A stretch of 47,872 bases of DNA from contig DAHUXR010000028.1 of NCBI GenBank assembly GCA_027307045.1, forward strand, positions 1 to 47,872, in the 5' to 3' direction. The notes under the pieces were generated by a model. It had not been told where the DNA came from. It ran no database searches and saw only the letters and a list, made by a program, of their open reading frames with translations. The first letter of the stretch is position 1, and each line of letters begins with the position of its first letter. Made by a program: the position numbers and the translations under genes. This DNA is from Acidobacteriaceae bacterium (GTDB lineage Bacteria > Acidobacteriota > Terriglobia > Terriglobales > Acidobacteriaceae). Positions 36,301-44,928 of the stretch are shown here, one piece after another.

Positions 36301-36749
36301 TGGAATCGTTCCCGCTGACCACCACTGGAAAGATCGACCGGAAAGCGCTTGCGGCGATGGAGTCACCGAAGCCGGAACATGAGCGCGAATTTGTTGCACC
36401 GCGAACGGCGCTGGAACGAGTGCTGGCGGGGATCTTCTCCAGTGTGCTTGGCATTGATCAAGTTGGTCTACTCGACAATTTCTTTGAGATGGGCGGACAT
36501 TCCCTGATGGCGACTCAGGTCGCATCCAGAGTGCGTGAGTCACTGAGCATTAATTTGCCTTTACGCCGGATTTTTGAAAAGCCTGCCGTTGGAGCGCTGG
36601 CAACCGCAATTCTGGGCGATGCGCCAGATCGCTTGAGGATCGAGCGCGTGGCTGAATTGTTGCTGCAATTCTCACAGGTTTCCGACGAACACGCGGAGGA
36701 GTTGCTCGCCCAGACAGCGGGTTTCATCAACAAGGGGCAGTCATCATGA
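33396..36749 (+). CDS. NRPS 3: C-A4-PCP
   Basis: 1117 residues; the start overlaps the previous stop as ATGA. The first 30 residues (SDRRRALLRKLLREEGF) form a charged helix that may dock onto NRPS 2. The C domain (38-475; APLSFAQQRLWFLQQL, active site HHIVADGWS from residue 171) is of the L-to-L type, fitting a module that follows residues without epimerisation. A4 (490-985; YTSGSTGVPKG) has pocket D-S-A-L-I-A-E-V-W, which I cannot assign to an amino acid with confidence. PCP4 is GGHSLMATQ (Ser1036). The tail RIERVAELLLQFSQVSDEH parallels the NRPS 2 tail. All catalytic motifs of this module look intact. Confidence 0.95.
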   Translation: MTSVALSDRRRALLRKLLREEGFRASDADQIATRVQRDPAPLSFAQQRLWFLQQLEPESYVYNIPVALRIEGPLDVAALEESINQVICRHESLRTNFKTVNGQTFQFVNPPFRVRLSPETVGISTETSREKEIANRANQELQRAFDLTAGPLIRASLLRFADTDHVLLLTMHHIVADGWSIGVFLRDLGACYGSSQGRQPDLPELRIQYADFSAWQRQEKHNALLATQFAYWKHQLAGIPPRLELPTDRPRPERSTFRGANVPFLISRQLQERLLQLGQSEGATLFMILLAAFNVLLHRYSGQEDIVVGTPVAQRNRPELEELIGFFVNTLVLRTQLSGELAFRELLRRTREVSLGAFAHQDLPFEKLVEELHPQRSLGHSPLFQVMLDLQNASMEPAQIEGLHLSLVPVETETSKFDLTLTFSQTGEGLDAALEYNTELFDEATASRMVANFVVLLQGLSDHRDTKISLLPILAEAEEQKLLAEWNDTRLNHTEPIHVHHVFEQQAQRIPSAIAVVCANETLSYDQLNRRANQVARCLQHSGATAGDLIGICLERSAEMPLAILGVLKAGCAYVPLDPAYPVERLAFMMTDTQLKAVVTNSRSLPRMPQTPVQIICLDRDSDAIANESVENLPGTALLDHPAYVIYTSGSTGVPKGVVISHRNLAHSTNARMSYYTEPVGAFLLLPSFSFDSSIAGLFWTLCQGGWLVIPEEGNHQDLAHLGELVERHSVSHLLCLPSLYRLLLEQDERRLTSLRVAIVAGEPCPFDLADLHCRRAPQASLFNEYGPTEATVWSAVYDLCSLAGGNSVAIGRPVANTTLYILDRHQQPVPIGAAGELYIGGEGVSQGYLNREELTAERFIPDPFSREPGARLYRTGDLGRYLQTGDIEFLGRTDFQAKVRGYRVELLEIELALAQHPSVQRAVALVDGNHVRAFATLKPQKTASAGELRSHLKNKLPDYMVPSSFVLLESFPLTTTGKIDRKALAAMESPKPEHEREFVAPRTALERVLAGIFSSVLGIDQVGLLDNFFEMGGHSLMATQVASRVRESLSINLPLRRIFEKPAVGALATAILGDAPDRLRIERVAELLLQFSQVSDEHAEELLAQTAGFINKGQSS

Positions 36750-39700
36750 GCAGCATCAGCCGCGACACATTTCTGCTCTCTCCCAAAAAGCGGGCGCTGA
36801 TTGAGGCAATGCTGCGCAAGGAGGGAGTGGTTTCCGCGGCCGCCGATCAGATTCCCCGTCGTGGTGATCGTGGGCCAGCCCCGCTTTCCTTTGCCCAGCA
36901 AAGACTGTGGTTCTTCGATCAATTTGAGCCGGGCAGTCCTGTCTATAACTTGACCGCGCCGATCGCCTTCGAAGGGAATCTCGACATCGCGGCCCTGGAA
37001 CGAGCCTTCAATGTCATTGTGCAACGGCATGAGGCGCTCAGGACTACATTTGATTTCCAAGATGGGCAGCCGGTGCAGATCATTGCGTCCGCTCAGACGA
37101 TTGGTATGCGCCTCATCGATCTCAGCCATCTTAAGCCTGATGAGCAGCAGACAAAGATTGAGGAAGTTCTTTGCGAAGAATCAAACAGTCCTTTTGATCT
37201 AAGGCAAGGACCTCTTCTGCGGACGACGCTGCTTCGCATCCATGACAAAAAGCACATCCTCTTGTTTGCTGTTCACCACATCGTGAGCGACGCCTGGTCC
37301 ACCGGCCTCTTGATCCATGAGCTTGGCCAACTTTACTCAGCGTTCGTGGCCGGGAGAACTCCCAATCTGCCCGAACTGCCAATTCAATATTCTGACTTTG
37401 CCGTCTGGCAGCGGCAATGGCTGCAAGGCGCGGTGCTCAACGAGCAACTCACGTATTGGAAGAAGCAACTGGGCCACAATCTGCCCGCACTGCAACTACC
37501 CGCGGACCGGCCACGTCCGCCGCTGCAAACATTTCGGGGCGCCACGATTTTATTTTCGCTTCCACCTGCGCTGTCAAAGTCGCTGAAAGCGCTAAGCCAG
37601 TCTGAAAGAGCCACGCTTTTCATGACCCTGCTCACTGCGTTCAAAGTCCTGCTGCACCGTTATACCGGTGTGGAAGACGTCACGGTGGGAACGCCAATCG
37701 CTAATCGCCATCGCCACGATCTGGAAAACTTGATCGGTTTTTTCACCAATACCCTGGCTATTCGTACCGATTTATCCGGCGATCCGAAATTCTGTGACTT
37801 ATTGAGGATGGTCCGCGAAATTTTGCTGGATGCGTACGCCCATCAAGACCTTCCATTCGAGTATCTGGTGGAAGAACTCCATCCGGAACGGACGTTGAGC
37901 CACAGCCCACTGGTCCAGGTTTTGTTTGTAATAAAACACACGGAGCCCGACCTGGAGCTTCCGGGATTGCTGGTAACCCCTCTGGAGAATGATTTTGGGA
38001 CGGCAAAATTCGATCTGACCTGCTACATGGATGACCAGGGAGGACACATTGTCGGCGCGATTGAATACAACGTGGATCTCTTCAACAGGCAAACAATTGA
38101 ACGCCTGGCAGGCCACTTCCAGGAATTACTTGCTTCCATCGTCAACAATCCGGCAGAACGCATTTCCGATCTCCAGTTGCTGACCGGAGAAGAGAAGCAA
38201 CAACTGTTGTGGCAATGGAACCAGACGCAGGCCGCTTACCCTGCAGTGTGCGCGCATCAGTTATTCGAGGAACAGGTAGCCCGCACGCCCGATTCTGACG
38301 CGGTAATGTTCGCAGCGAGCCGCCTCACTTATCGGGACCTGGATGCCAAAGCAAACAAGCTTGCGGAGTATTTGTATTCACTGGGTGTTGCTCGGGGCGC
38401 GATTGTGGGCATTTTCACGGAACGCTCACCGGAAATGATTGTCGCGATCCTCGGCATTTTAAAAGTGGGCGCTGCTTGCCTTCCGCTGAATCCCTCCTAT
38501 CCACCTGGACGCATGGCCTTCATGTTGAAGGATTCAGAAGCTTCAGCAGTGATTTCACAGCGTCAGCTCGCCGCCAGCTTACCGGATACCAAAGCACACA
38601 AGATCTTTCTGGATGATGAGTTGCTGCCACAGATGGCACACAAAAGCGAAGCCATCCCAGAGGCCGCCGCTTACGTAATTTATACCTCCGGATCCACTGG
38701 CGAGCCCAAAGGCGTGGTCATGCCGCATCGTGCTTTGGTGAATCTTGCGCACTGGCATCGCGCAACTGGATCACGTAGTGGGCGGGTGCTGCAGTTTGCT
38801 TCGCTCACGTTCGATGTGAGCTTTCAGGAAATCTTCTCAACCCTGGCAGCGGGCGGGACCGTGGTGTTGGTACCCGATGCAACCCGCATCGATATAGCGG
38901 AGCTTGGCAGATTTATCCAGGAAAACCGGATTGAGCGATTTCATCTGCCGGTGGTAGTCCTGCAAAAGCTGGCAGAGCAGTTCTGTGAAAACCCAACTCC
39001 TTTGAGCTGCGTGCGCGAATTTATGGCTGGCGGCGAACAATTGCAGATCACGCCACCCGTCATCAAGCTATTCGAACAGCTCAGCGATTGCACTCTCTAC
39101 AACCACTATGGCCCGTCTGAGACGCATGTAATCACGTCGTTTCCTTTACGGCATCCGGCTGCTAAATGGCCGGCGCTTCCGCCTCTGGGACGACCGTTGG
39201 CCAACACTCAAGTCTATGTCCTTGATGGCCATCTCCAGCCTGTTCCGGTGGGCGTTTCAGGTGAGCTCTATATCGGCGGTGACTGCGTGGCCCATGGATA
39301 TTTGATGCGACCGGCTCTCACGGCCGAGCGTTTCATTCCCGATCCTTTCGGCTGCCGGACGGGCGCGCGAATCTACAAGACCGGCGATCTGGTCCGCTAT
39401 CTTCCTGATGGCAATCTTGAATTTCTTGGCCGCAACGATTTTCAAGTAAAGATCCGCGGGATGCGAATTGAGTTGGGTGAGATTGAAGTTGCCCTGAGAG
39501 CGCATCCCCTGGTCCGGGAAGCAGTGGTGACGGTCCGAACGGAGGAACGGAATGAGAAGACATTGGCAGCTTACATTGTTCCGCAATCGGATCCCTTAGC
39601 CGCGAAAGACCTCAGAGCGTTTTTGAAAGAGCGCCTGCCGGAGCACATGGTTCCCGCTTATTTTGTCATGCTCCAGGAGTTCCCACTCACTTCTTCCGGC

Positions 39701-42700
39701 AAGATCAACCGTCTTGCGCTTCCAGCTCCCGGAGAAGATGCGGGGGCCGTTTCGGATTATGTGGCTGCCGAAACGGCAGTGGAAAAGGCGTTGGCGGGAA
39801 TTTTCGCGGAAGTTCTTGGTTTGGAGAGAATTGGCGCGCTCGACAATTTCTTCGATCTTGGCGGGCATTCGCTGATGGCCACGCAGGTGGCCTCGCGCAT
39901 TCGGGAGGCGTTCCGGGCCGATCTGCCGGTACGAAGTATTTTTGAAGAGCCGACAGTCCGTGGTCTGGCCCGCTCAATCCTGGCAAACCAGAGCGATCGT
40001 CGAAGGATTGAGCGTACGGCAGAGCTGTTGCTTGAGTTGCAGGTGAGCGCCGACAGAGAAGAGACAACGAGCATTGATTTGGCAGAAAAAATCAATGGAG
40101 CTGCCGCGCCACAAGAAATATTCCGTCCTATAAGAGCAAAGGAACAGTCTCAACAGTCGCCCACGCGAACGCAAAAAACATTGAAGACCGCGCCACTCTC
40201 GTTTGCCCAGCAGCGGTTGTGGTTCCTTGATCAATTCGAACCGCAAAGCATTCTTTACAACCTGCCTGCGGCGCTTCGCTTAAAAGGACGCCTGAATAGT
40301 GCGGCCCTTGAGGCCAGCCTTAACGAAATCGTCAGGCGGCATGAGTCGCTCCGGACGACGTTCGGCATCGTTGAAGAACGTCCGGTCCAGATGGTACATG
40401 AACCTGAAGCCTGGAAGCTGACGGTGAACGACCTTGGGCAATCTCCAGCAGATGAGAGAGAAGAAATTGCCGGGCGGTTGATGCGGGAAGAGGCTGAAGC
40501 TCCCTTTGATCTCACAAAAGGGCCATTGCTGCGCACGCAATTGTTGCGGCAGGCGGAGGATGACCACATTCTGCTGCTGACCATGCACCATATTGTTTCG
40601 GATGGCTGGTCGGTTCAGGTTTTCATTCGCGAACTGACATTCTTCTATGAAGGTTTTTGTGCAGGGAAAAAGCCCGGCCTGCCTGATCTCTCATGGCAGT
40701 ACACGAATTTTTCATCGTGGCAACGGCAATGGCTGCAGGGCAAAGTCCTGGCCGAGCAGCTTGGGTATTGGAAGCAAAAGCTCGCAGGCATTCCTCCAGC
40801 CCTCGAATTACCACTGGACCGGCCCAGGCCACCGTTTAAGACGTTCAATGGCGCCACAGTCGCTTTCAATGTGCAGGAAAAATTAGCGCAGCAGGTGGTC
40901 CAGTTGGGCCGGCGCGAGGGAACAACGCTGTTTATGACGTTGCTCAGCGTGTTTTATGTGTTGCTGTATCGCTATACAGGCCAGGAGGATCTTGTTGTTG
41001 GGGCCCCTATCGCGAACCGCAACCGGAGAGAGATAGAGGAACTCATCGGCTTCTTTGTAAATACCCTGGTGATGCGCACGCAAGTGGGGAGCGAGCTTAC
41101 GTTTCGCGAGCTGCTTGCGAAAGTCCGTGAGGTAAGCCTGGAAGCCTATGCACACCAGGACGTGCCGTTTGAAAAGTTGGTTGAAGAACTCCAGCCGGAA
41201 CGCAATCTGAGCCACTCTCCGTTGTTTCAAGTGGTCTTTCATCTGCAAAACGCCCTTACGGAGGAGCTATGCCTGCACGGCTTATCAGTGAGCGTTATCA
41301 ACAGTCAGGCCAAGCAGGCAAAGTATGATCTGGTGCTCTCAGCTTTCGAAGCAGAAGATGGGCTGAAAGCTATCCTCAACTACAACACCGACCTGTTTGA
41401 GCCGCAAACCATCGCACGGATGGCAACGCACTTTCAAAAGCTGCTGCAGGCCGCGGTGGAAGCTCCCGACCAGCAGATTTCGCGGCTGGCGCTGCTAGGC
41501 GCGGAAGAAGAGCATCAATTGCTCTTCACCTGGAATAACGGCAAGCGAGATTACGGCAAGAATCGCCTTGTCCACCACGCGGTTGAGGAGCACGCACGGT
41601 TGCGTCCTGACGGCATAGCCGTGAGATCAGGAAGCAAAGTCCTTACATATGGCCAACTGAATCGCCGGGCCAATCAATTAGCGCATCGCCTTTGCAAGCT
41701 CGGCGTTGGCCCTGAAGCAATCGTGGGCATTTGTTCAGAGCGTGGCGTGGAAATGTTGGTTGCATTGCTCGGCATTTTGAAGTCGGGCGGGGCTTTTCTA
41801 GCGCTTGACCCGGAATATCCCAAGGCTCGGCTGGCGTTCATGTTGGATGAAGCCCGGGCGCGGGTGCTTGTGACAGAAGAAGCAGCCAGTCTTCAGCTTC
41901 CCGATACTTCTGCGCAAAAAATTTACCTGGATGCAGACGCCCACGAATTAGCACGTGAAAGCGAACAAAATCCCATAAGCGGAGTAACGTCGGAAAATCT
42001 GGCTTACGTGATTTATACCTCCGGTTCCACCGGCAAGCCTAAAGGAATCATGATCGAGCAAGGCAGCCTGGCGAACTACGTTGCCTGGGCCAATGATTTC
42101 ATGTTCGACGACACGGTAAAGAGCGTGCCCGCCGTTCAGGCGCTGACATTCGATGGCTCACTCAAGCAAATATTCTCGCCGCTGTTGCGCGGAATTGAAG
42201 TGCGGATCATGGAAAAGGCGGAGGTGGCCGATCCGGTGGCGCTGCTGCAGTCTCTTAAGGGACAAAGGCAGGTCAGGTTCAGCGCAGTGCCGTCCATGTG
42301 GAAAGCTGTGCTCGATGCTTTCGAGTCGGATGCTACGGTTCCTCGTGACTTGATCACCAGGGCTTTCGTTGGTGGTGAAGAGCTGCCAAAGAGCCTGGTG
42401 GACCGCACGTTCGCACTCTTTCCTGACTTGTTGTTGTGGAACTACTATGGGCCGAGCGAGATTACCGCGACTGCAGCGGCTGCGCTAGTCCATGCAGGTG
42501 GAAGGATCACGATAGGCCGTCCCATTGCCGGCAAGAAGATCCACATTCTTGATGCGCAGATGCAGCCGGTTCCCATTGGAGTTGCCGGAGAAATCTACAT
42601 AGGGCATGAAGGAGTGGCGCGAGGTTACCTGCAACGCCCCGATCTTACCGCCGCGAGTTTTATTCCTGATCCATTCAGTTCAAATTCCGGCGCCCGGCTT

Positions 42701-43435
42701 TACCGCACGCGGGACAGAGGCCGCTATCTGGCAGACGGCGCCATTGAGTTCCTGGGCCGATACGACCACCAGGTAAAGGTCCGAGGTTTCAGAATCGAGC
42801 TTGGAGAAATCGAAGCTGCGCTCCGTGAACATCATGGTTTAAGCGAAGCAGTTGCCCTGATTCGCAAAGGGACCGATGACGAGAAATACATTACTGCCTA
42901 CGTTGTTCCAGCACAACAACCGGCTCCGACTGCCGGGGAATTGCGTGCCTGGTTGAAGGAGCGCTTGCCTGAATACATGATTCCATCGGCATGGATGCAT
43001 CTGGAACAACTGCCGCTCACCGTAAACGGAAAACTTGACCGCGCATCCCTGCCTGAACCCGAGCGGGGAAGGCCCGACCTGGCTTCTCTATTTGTCGCGC
43101 CTCGAACGGCAATTGAGGAGACGCTGGCGGAGATCTTTGCTGACATCCTCAGCCTGGAGCGCACGGGCATCGACGACAACTTTTTTGAGCTTGGTGGGCA
43201 TTCTCTGCTCGCCACACGAGTGGCGACGCGCATCCGCAAGGTATTTAACGCCGACCTGCCGTTGCGCCGATTTTTTGAGCGGCCAACCGTGAGAGAAATT
43301 GCCGAGTTTCTCACGGCCAATGAGGCCAGGCCCGGACAGATGGAAGAAGCGATTGCGGTGTTAAGGAAAATCGAGAGCCTTTCAGCTGACGATCTGGAAG
43401 AGCTGCTCAGGAGGAAGAGAGCGAAGGAAGGCTGA
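36746..43435 (+). CDS. NRPS 4: C-A5-PCP-C-A6-PCP, no release domain
   Basis: 2229 residues; the start overlaps the previous stop as ATGA. C5 (40-480) has HHIVSDAWS. A5 (495-995) has pocket D-V-Q-H-F-A-H-V-I with YGPSETHV, close to proline-type codes (DVQLIAHVVK), so Pro or a relative is likely. PCP5 is GGHSL (Ser1042). Residues 1084-1110 (RRRIERTAELLLELQ) copy the C-terminal tail of NRPS 2 and 3 inside the protein, followed by a Gln/Thr-rich linker to C6 (1150-1590; HHIVSDGWS). A6 (1608-2105) has an unusual pocket D-G-K-S-A-V-Y-A-T, and its A7 core reads YRTRDRGRY instead of YRTGDLGRY (Arg1989, Arg1991). PCP6 is GGHSLLATR (Ser2153). The protein ends about 75 residues later with LSADDLEELLRRKRAKEG and has no thioesterase, reductase or terminal C domain. 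Confidence 0.95.
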   Translation: MSSISRDTFLLSPKKRALIEAMLRKEGVVSAAADQIPRRGDRGPAPLSFAQQRLWFFDQFEPGSPVYNLTAPIAFEGNLDIAALERAFNVIVQRHEALRTTFDFQDGQPVQIIASAQTIGMRLIDLSHLKPDEQQTKIEEVLCEESNSPFDLRQGPLLRTTLLRIHDKKHILLFAVHHIVSDAWSTGLLIHELGQLYSAFVAGRTPNLPELPIQYSDFAVWQRQWLQGAVLNEQLTYWKKQLGHNLPALQLPADRPRPPLQTFRGATILFSLPPALSKSLKALSQSERATLFMTLLTAFKVLLHRYTGVEDVTVGTPIANRHRHDLENLIGFFTNTLAIRTDLSGDPKFCDLLRMVREILLDAYAHQDLPFEYLVEELHPERTLSHSPLVQVLFVIKHTEPDLELPGLLVTPLENDFGTAKFDLTCYMDDQGGHIVGAIEYNVDLFNRQTIERLAGHFQELLASIVNNPAERISDLQLLTGEEKQQLLWQWNQTQAAYPAVCAHQLFEEQVARTPDSDAVMFAASRLTYRDLDAKANKLAEYLYSLGVARGAIVGIFTERSPEMIVAILGILKVGAACLPLNPSYPPGRMAFMLKDSEASAVISQRQLAASLPDTKAHKIFLDDELLPQMAHKSEAIPEAAAYVIYTSGSTGEPKGVVMPHRALVNLAHWHRATGSRSGRVLQFASLTFDVSFQEIFSTLAAGGTVVLVPDATRIDIAELGRFIQENRIERFHLPVVVLQKLAEQFCENPTPLSCVREFMAGGEQLQITPPVIKLFEQLSDCTLYNHYGPSETHVITSFPLRHPAAKWPALPPLGRPLANTQVYVLDGHLQPVPVGVSGELYIGGDCVAHGYLMRPALTAERFIPDPFGCRTGARIYKTGDLVRYLPDGNLEFLGRNDFQVKIRGMRIELGEIEVALRAHPLVREAVVTVRTEERNEKTLAAYIVPQSDPLAAKDLRAFLKERLPEHMVPAYFVMLQEFPLTSSGKINRLALPAPGEDAGAVSDYVAAETAVEKALAGIFAEVLGLERIGALDNFFDLGGHSLMATQVASRIREAFRADLPVRSIFEEPTVRGLARSILANQSDRRRIERTAELLLELQVSADREETTSIDLAEKINGAAAPQEIFRPIRAKEQSQQSPTRTQKTLKTAPLSFAQQRLWFLDQFEPQSILYNLPAALRLKGRLNSAALEASLNEIVRRHESLRTTFGIVEERPVQMVHEPEAWKLTVNDLGQSPADEREEIAGRLMREEAEAPFDLTKGPLLRTQLLRQAEDDHILLLTMHHIVSDGWSVQVFIRELTFFYEGFCAGKKPGLPDLSWQYTNFSSWQRQWLQGKVLAEQLGYWKQKLAGIPPALELPLDRPRPPFKTFNGATVAFNVQEKLAQQVVQLGRREGTTLFMTLLSVFYVLLYRYTGQEDLVVGAPIANRNRREIEELIGFFVNTLVMRTQVGSELTFRELLAKVREVSLEAYAHQDVPFEKLVEELQPERNLSHSPLFQVVFHLQNALTEELCLHGLSVSVINSQAKQAKYDLVLSAFEAEDGLKAILNYNTDLFEPQTIARMATHFQKLLQAAVEAPDQQISRLALLGAEEEHQLLFTWNNGKRDYGKNRLVHHAVEEHARLRPDGIAVRSGSKVLTYGQLNRRANQLAHRLCKLGVGPEAIVGICSERGVEMLVALLGILKSGGAFLALDPEYPKARLAFMLDEARARVLVTEEAASLQLPDTSAQKIYLDADAHELARESEQNPISGVTSENLAYVIYTSGSTGKPKGIMIEQGSLANYVAWANDFMFDDTVKSVPAVQALTFDGSLKQIFSPLLRGIEVRIMEKAEVADPVALLQSLKGQRQVRFSAVPSMWKAVLDAFESDATVPRDLITRAFVGGEELPKSLVDRTFALFPDLLLWNYYGPSEITATAAAALVHAGGRITIGRPIAGKKIHILDAQMQPVPIGVAGEIYIGHEGVARGYLQRPDLTAASFIPDPFSSNSGARLYRTRDRGRYLADGAIEFLGRYDHQVKVRGFRIELGEIEAALREHHGLSEAVALIRKGTDDEKYITAYVVPAQQPAPTAGELRAWLKERLPEYMIPSAWMHLEQLPLTVNGKLDRASLPEPERGRPDLASLFVAPRTAIEETLAEIFADILSLERTGIDDNFFELGGHSLLATRVATRIRKVFNADLPLRRFFERPTVREIAEFLTANEARPGQMEEAIAVLRKIESLSADDLEELLRRKRAKEG

Positions 43436-43515
43436 AGCGCCTCGTCGTGAGGAGCTTCAATCGCGGTTAGAAGGCAAGTGAAGAAATAGCAGCAAATACA
43501 AAAAGGAGAACCACA

Positions 43516-44259
43516 ATGATAAGGAATCTTGAATCATTGCTCGCGAAAATCACCACTACCCCCGCATTAGACAATGAGTTCTATCAAGAATGGATGTCGC
43601 GCCCATTCAGCATTGAAGAGCTGCAAGTCTTTGCCAGAAACTATGGGGCCTTTGTAAAGTCATTTCCTGATGCGTTGGCTGTCCTTATTGGCGCTACCAA
43701 AGATTTAGAGGCCAAAACTGAGTATGTCAAAACGCTCTACTCTGAGATGGGCTATGGCAATCCCGCCAAGGTGCATTCCGCTCTGTTGTTCAGCTTCCTC
43801 GGTGAGCTTGCCCGCAAGATGGGGCATGAGAGCAAACTTGACCCTGAAATACTTGTAGAGACAACTGAATTGCTTCCCACAACAAGTGAGTTGTTGGAGG
43901 GAGAGAAGGCGTTGTATGGAGACGAAGAAATGTCATTTGGCGCGCAACTGGCGCTGGAATGGCAGGCATATACGATGCTGCGCAAGCTTTATGACGGCGC
44001 CAGGAACTATATGCAGTTGTGGTCTGAGCCCGACCAGTTCCATGAGGCGTGCGAATACTTCTATGCTCACATAGGCGCCGCGGAAAAGGACCACAAGGAC
44101 GAGTCCTTGAAAGCCGTAGAGCGTTACGCAGTAGACGAGCACAGTACAGGGAAGATCATTGAAGGCTATGACCGGCACCTGGATTTGATTTCCAACTTCT
44201 GGCAGGGATTGCATAGCCGCATCGCTGATCTGTCCGTGAAATCTACGGCTGCGGCATAA
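43516..44259 (+). CDS. Haem-oxygenase-like di-iron protein (HDO superfamily, DUF3865-like)
   Basis: 247 residues, all helical, with AAAAGGAGAA before the ATG. Possible metal ligands fit the haem-oxygenase-like di-iron oxidase pattern. Glu77 and His87 lie in EMGYGNPAKVH, with the same 10-residue spacing as I recall for SznF. Glu148 is in LALEWQAY, and His185, Glu190 and His193 are in YFYAHIGAAEKDH. The last triplet has one more residue than the usual H-x3-D/E-x2-H. Family members use O2 for N-oxygenation, C-C fragmentation or desaturation of amino acids and fatty acids (SznF, BesC, UndA, RohS). Its place 80 nt after the NRPS genes and upstream of a PLP enzyme suggests building or modifying an unusual residue. 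It could alternatively act on the lipid tail. The reaction is unknown. Confidence 0.75.
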   Translation: MIRNLESLLAKITTTPALDNEFYQEWMSRPFSIEELQVFARNYGAFVKSFPDALAVLIGATKDLEAKTEYVKTLYSEMGYGNPAKVHSALLFSFLGELARKMGHESKLDPEILVETTELLPTTSELLEGEKALYGDEEMSFGAQLALEWQAYTMLRKLYDGARNYMQLWSEPDQFHEACEYFYAHIGAAEKDHKDESLKAVERYAVDEHSTGKIIEGYDRHLDLISNFWQGLHSRIADLSVKSTAAA

Positions 44260-44316
44260 AGGCAACGTGAGTTAATCTGGCCCTGGTGTAAGCGATTCTA
44301 AACCGGCGGTGAGCTT

Positions 44317-44664
44317 ATGGACGGACCAGCAAGTGTGGTTGAGTTTGCTGTGTTTCAGCAGATTGACGTACGGGTGGGGCGGATTTCTTCCGTGGAACCA
44401 GCGGAGGGGTGCAGAGTACCAGCCTACAAGCTGGTGATTGATTTTGGCCCGGCAATCGGAACCAGGCGAAGCATTGCCCAGGCCACAAATTATCCGCAAG
44501 AATCGCTGGTGGGCCGCCAGGTGCTTGCGGTCATGAACTTCAAGCCTCGCCAGATTGGAAAGCACACTTCTGAGGTCCTGGTGCTGGGCGTGCCCACGCA
44601 GGAGAAAGGCACGGCACTGGTGGTGCCAGAAATGGAAGCAATCATCGGGGGACGGATGTTCTAA
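44317..44664 (+). CDS. CsaA-like tRNA-binding-domain protein
   Basis: 115 residues, a single OB-fold tRNA-binding domain like CsaA or the C-terminal domains of methionyl- and phenylalanyl-tRNA synthetases. FQQIDVRVGRISSVEPAEG is the family opening, followed by YKLVIDFGPAIGTRRSIAQA, GRQVLAVMNFKPRQIG and SEVLVLGVP. The full domain length is present. CsaA proteins bind tRNA or unfolded polypeptides. The gene lies in the same direction 57 nt after the di-iron protein and 36 nt before the MbtH remnant, so it is probably carried in the operon. A link to peptide synthesis by the NRPS is not evident; it may be a passenger. Confidence 0.85.
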   Translation: MDGPASVVEFAVFQQIDVRVGRISSVEPAEGCRVPAYKLVIDFGPAIGTRRSIAQATNYPQESLVGRQVLAVMNFKPRQIGKHTSEVLVLGVPTQEKGTALVVPEMEAIIGGRMF

Positions 44665-44700
44665 AAACCCGGTAAAAGAAACGCCCATCGAGAGGAACTT

Positions 44701-44928
44701 ATGAGCAAAGACGAACGGGAAGACAAAACTATTTATACGGTTGGAGTAAACCATGAAGAGCAGTATTCCATCTGGCCTGCGCACCGGAAGAATCCGCTCG
44801 GCTAGCACGATGCAGGTAAAAGCGGCCCGAAAGACGAATGCCTCGCCTATATTAAGGAGGTATGGACCGATATGCGGTCGCTCAGCCTGCGCAAAAAGAT
44901 GAAGGAAATGGCAAAAGAGGCACAATGA
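44701..44928 (+). pseudogene. MbtH-like protein gene with in-frame amber stop
   Basis: The frame from the ATG at 44701 (AGAGGA four bases upstream) gives EDKTIYTVGVNHEEQYSIWP and NPLG. It then meets TAG at 44803-44805 (codon 35) and continues in the same frame as [32 protein letters not shown] to TGA at 44926-44928. This is a complete 75-codon MbtH protein except that the invariant Trp of the 'PLGW' motif is TAG instead of TGG, a single G-to-A change at 44804. The original stop overlaps the next gene's start as ATGA, typical for an operon. MbtH proteins bind A domains and are often needed for their folding or activity. Alternatives are a sequencing error or an amber suppressor. Confidence 0.9.

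Noticed and set aside
28789..42050. Repeated near-identical stretches around YVIYTSGSTGKPKG codons
   Set aside because: These are conserved A-domain cores in paralogous modules, not mobile or regulatory repeats.
44862..44924. Upstream extension of the PLP enzyme frame
   Set aside because: The extra 21 codons read another frame of the MbtH remnant; the ATG at 44925 has the ribosome site and the ATGA overlap.
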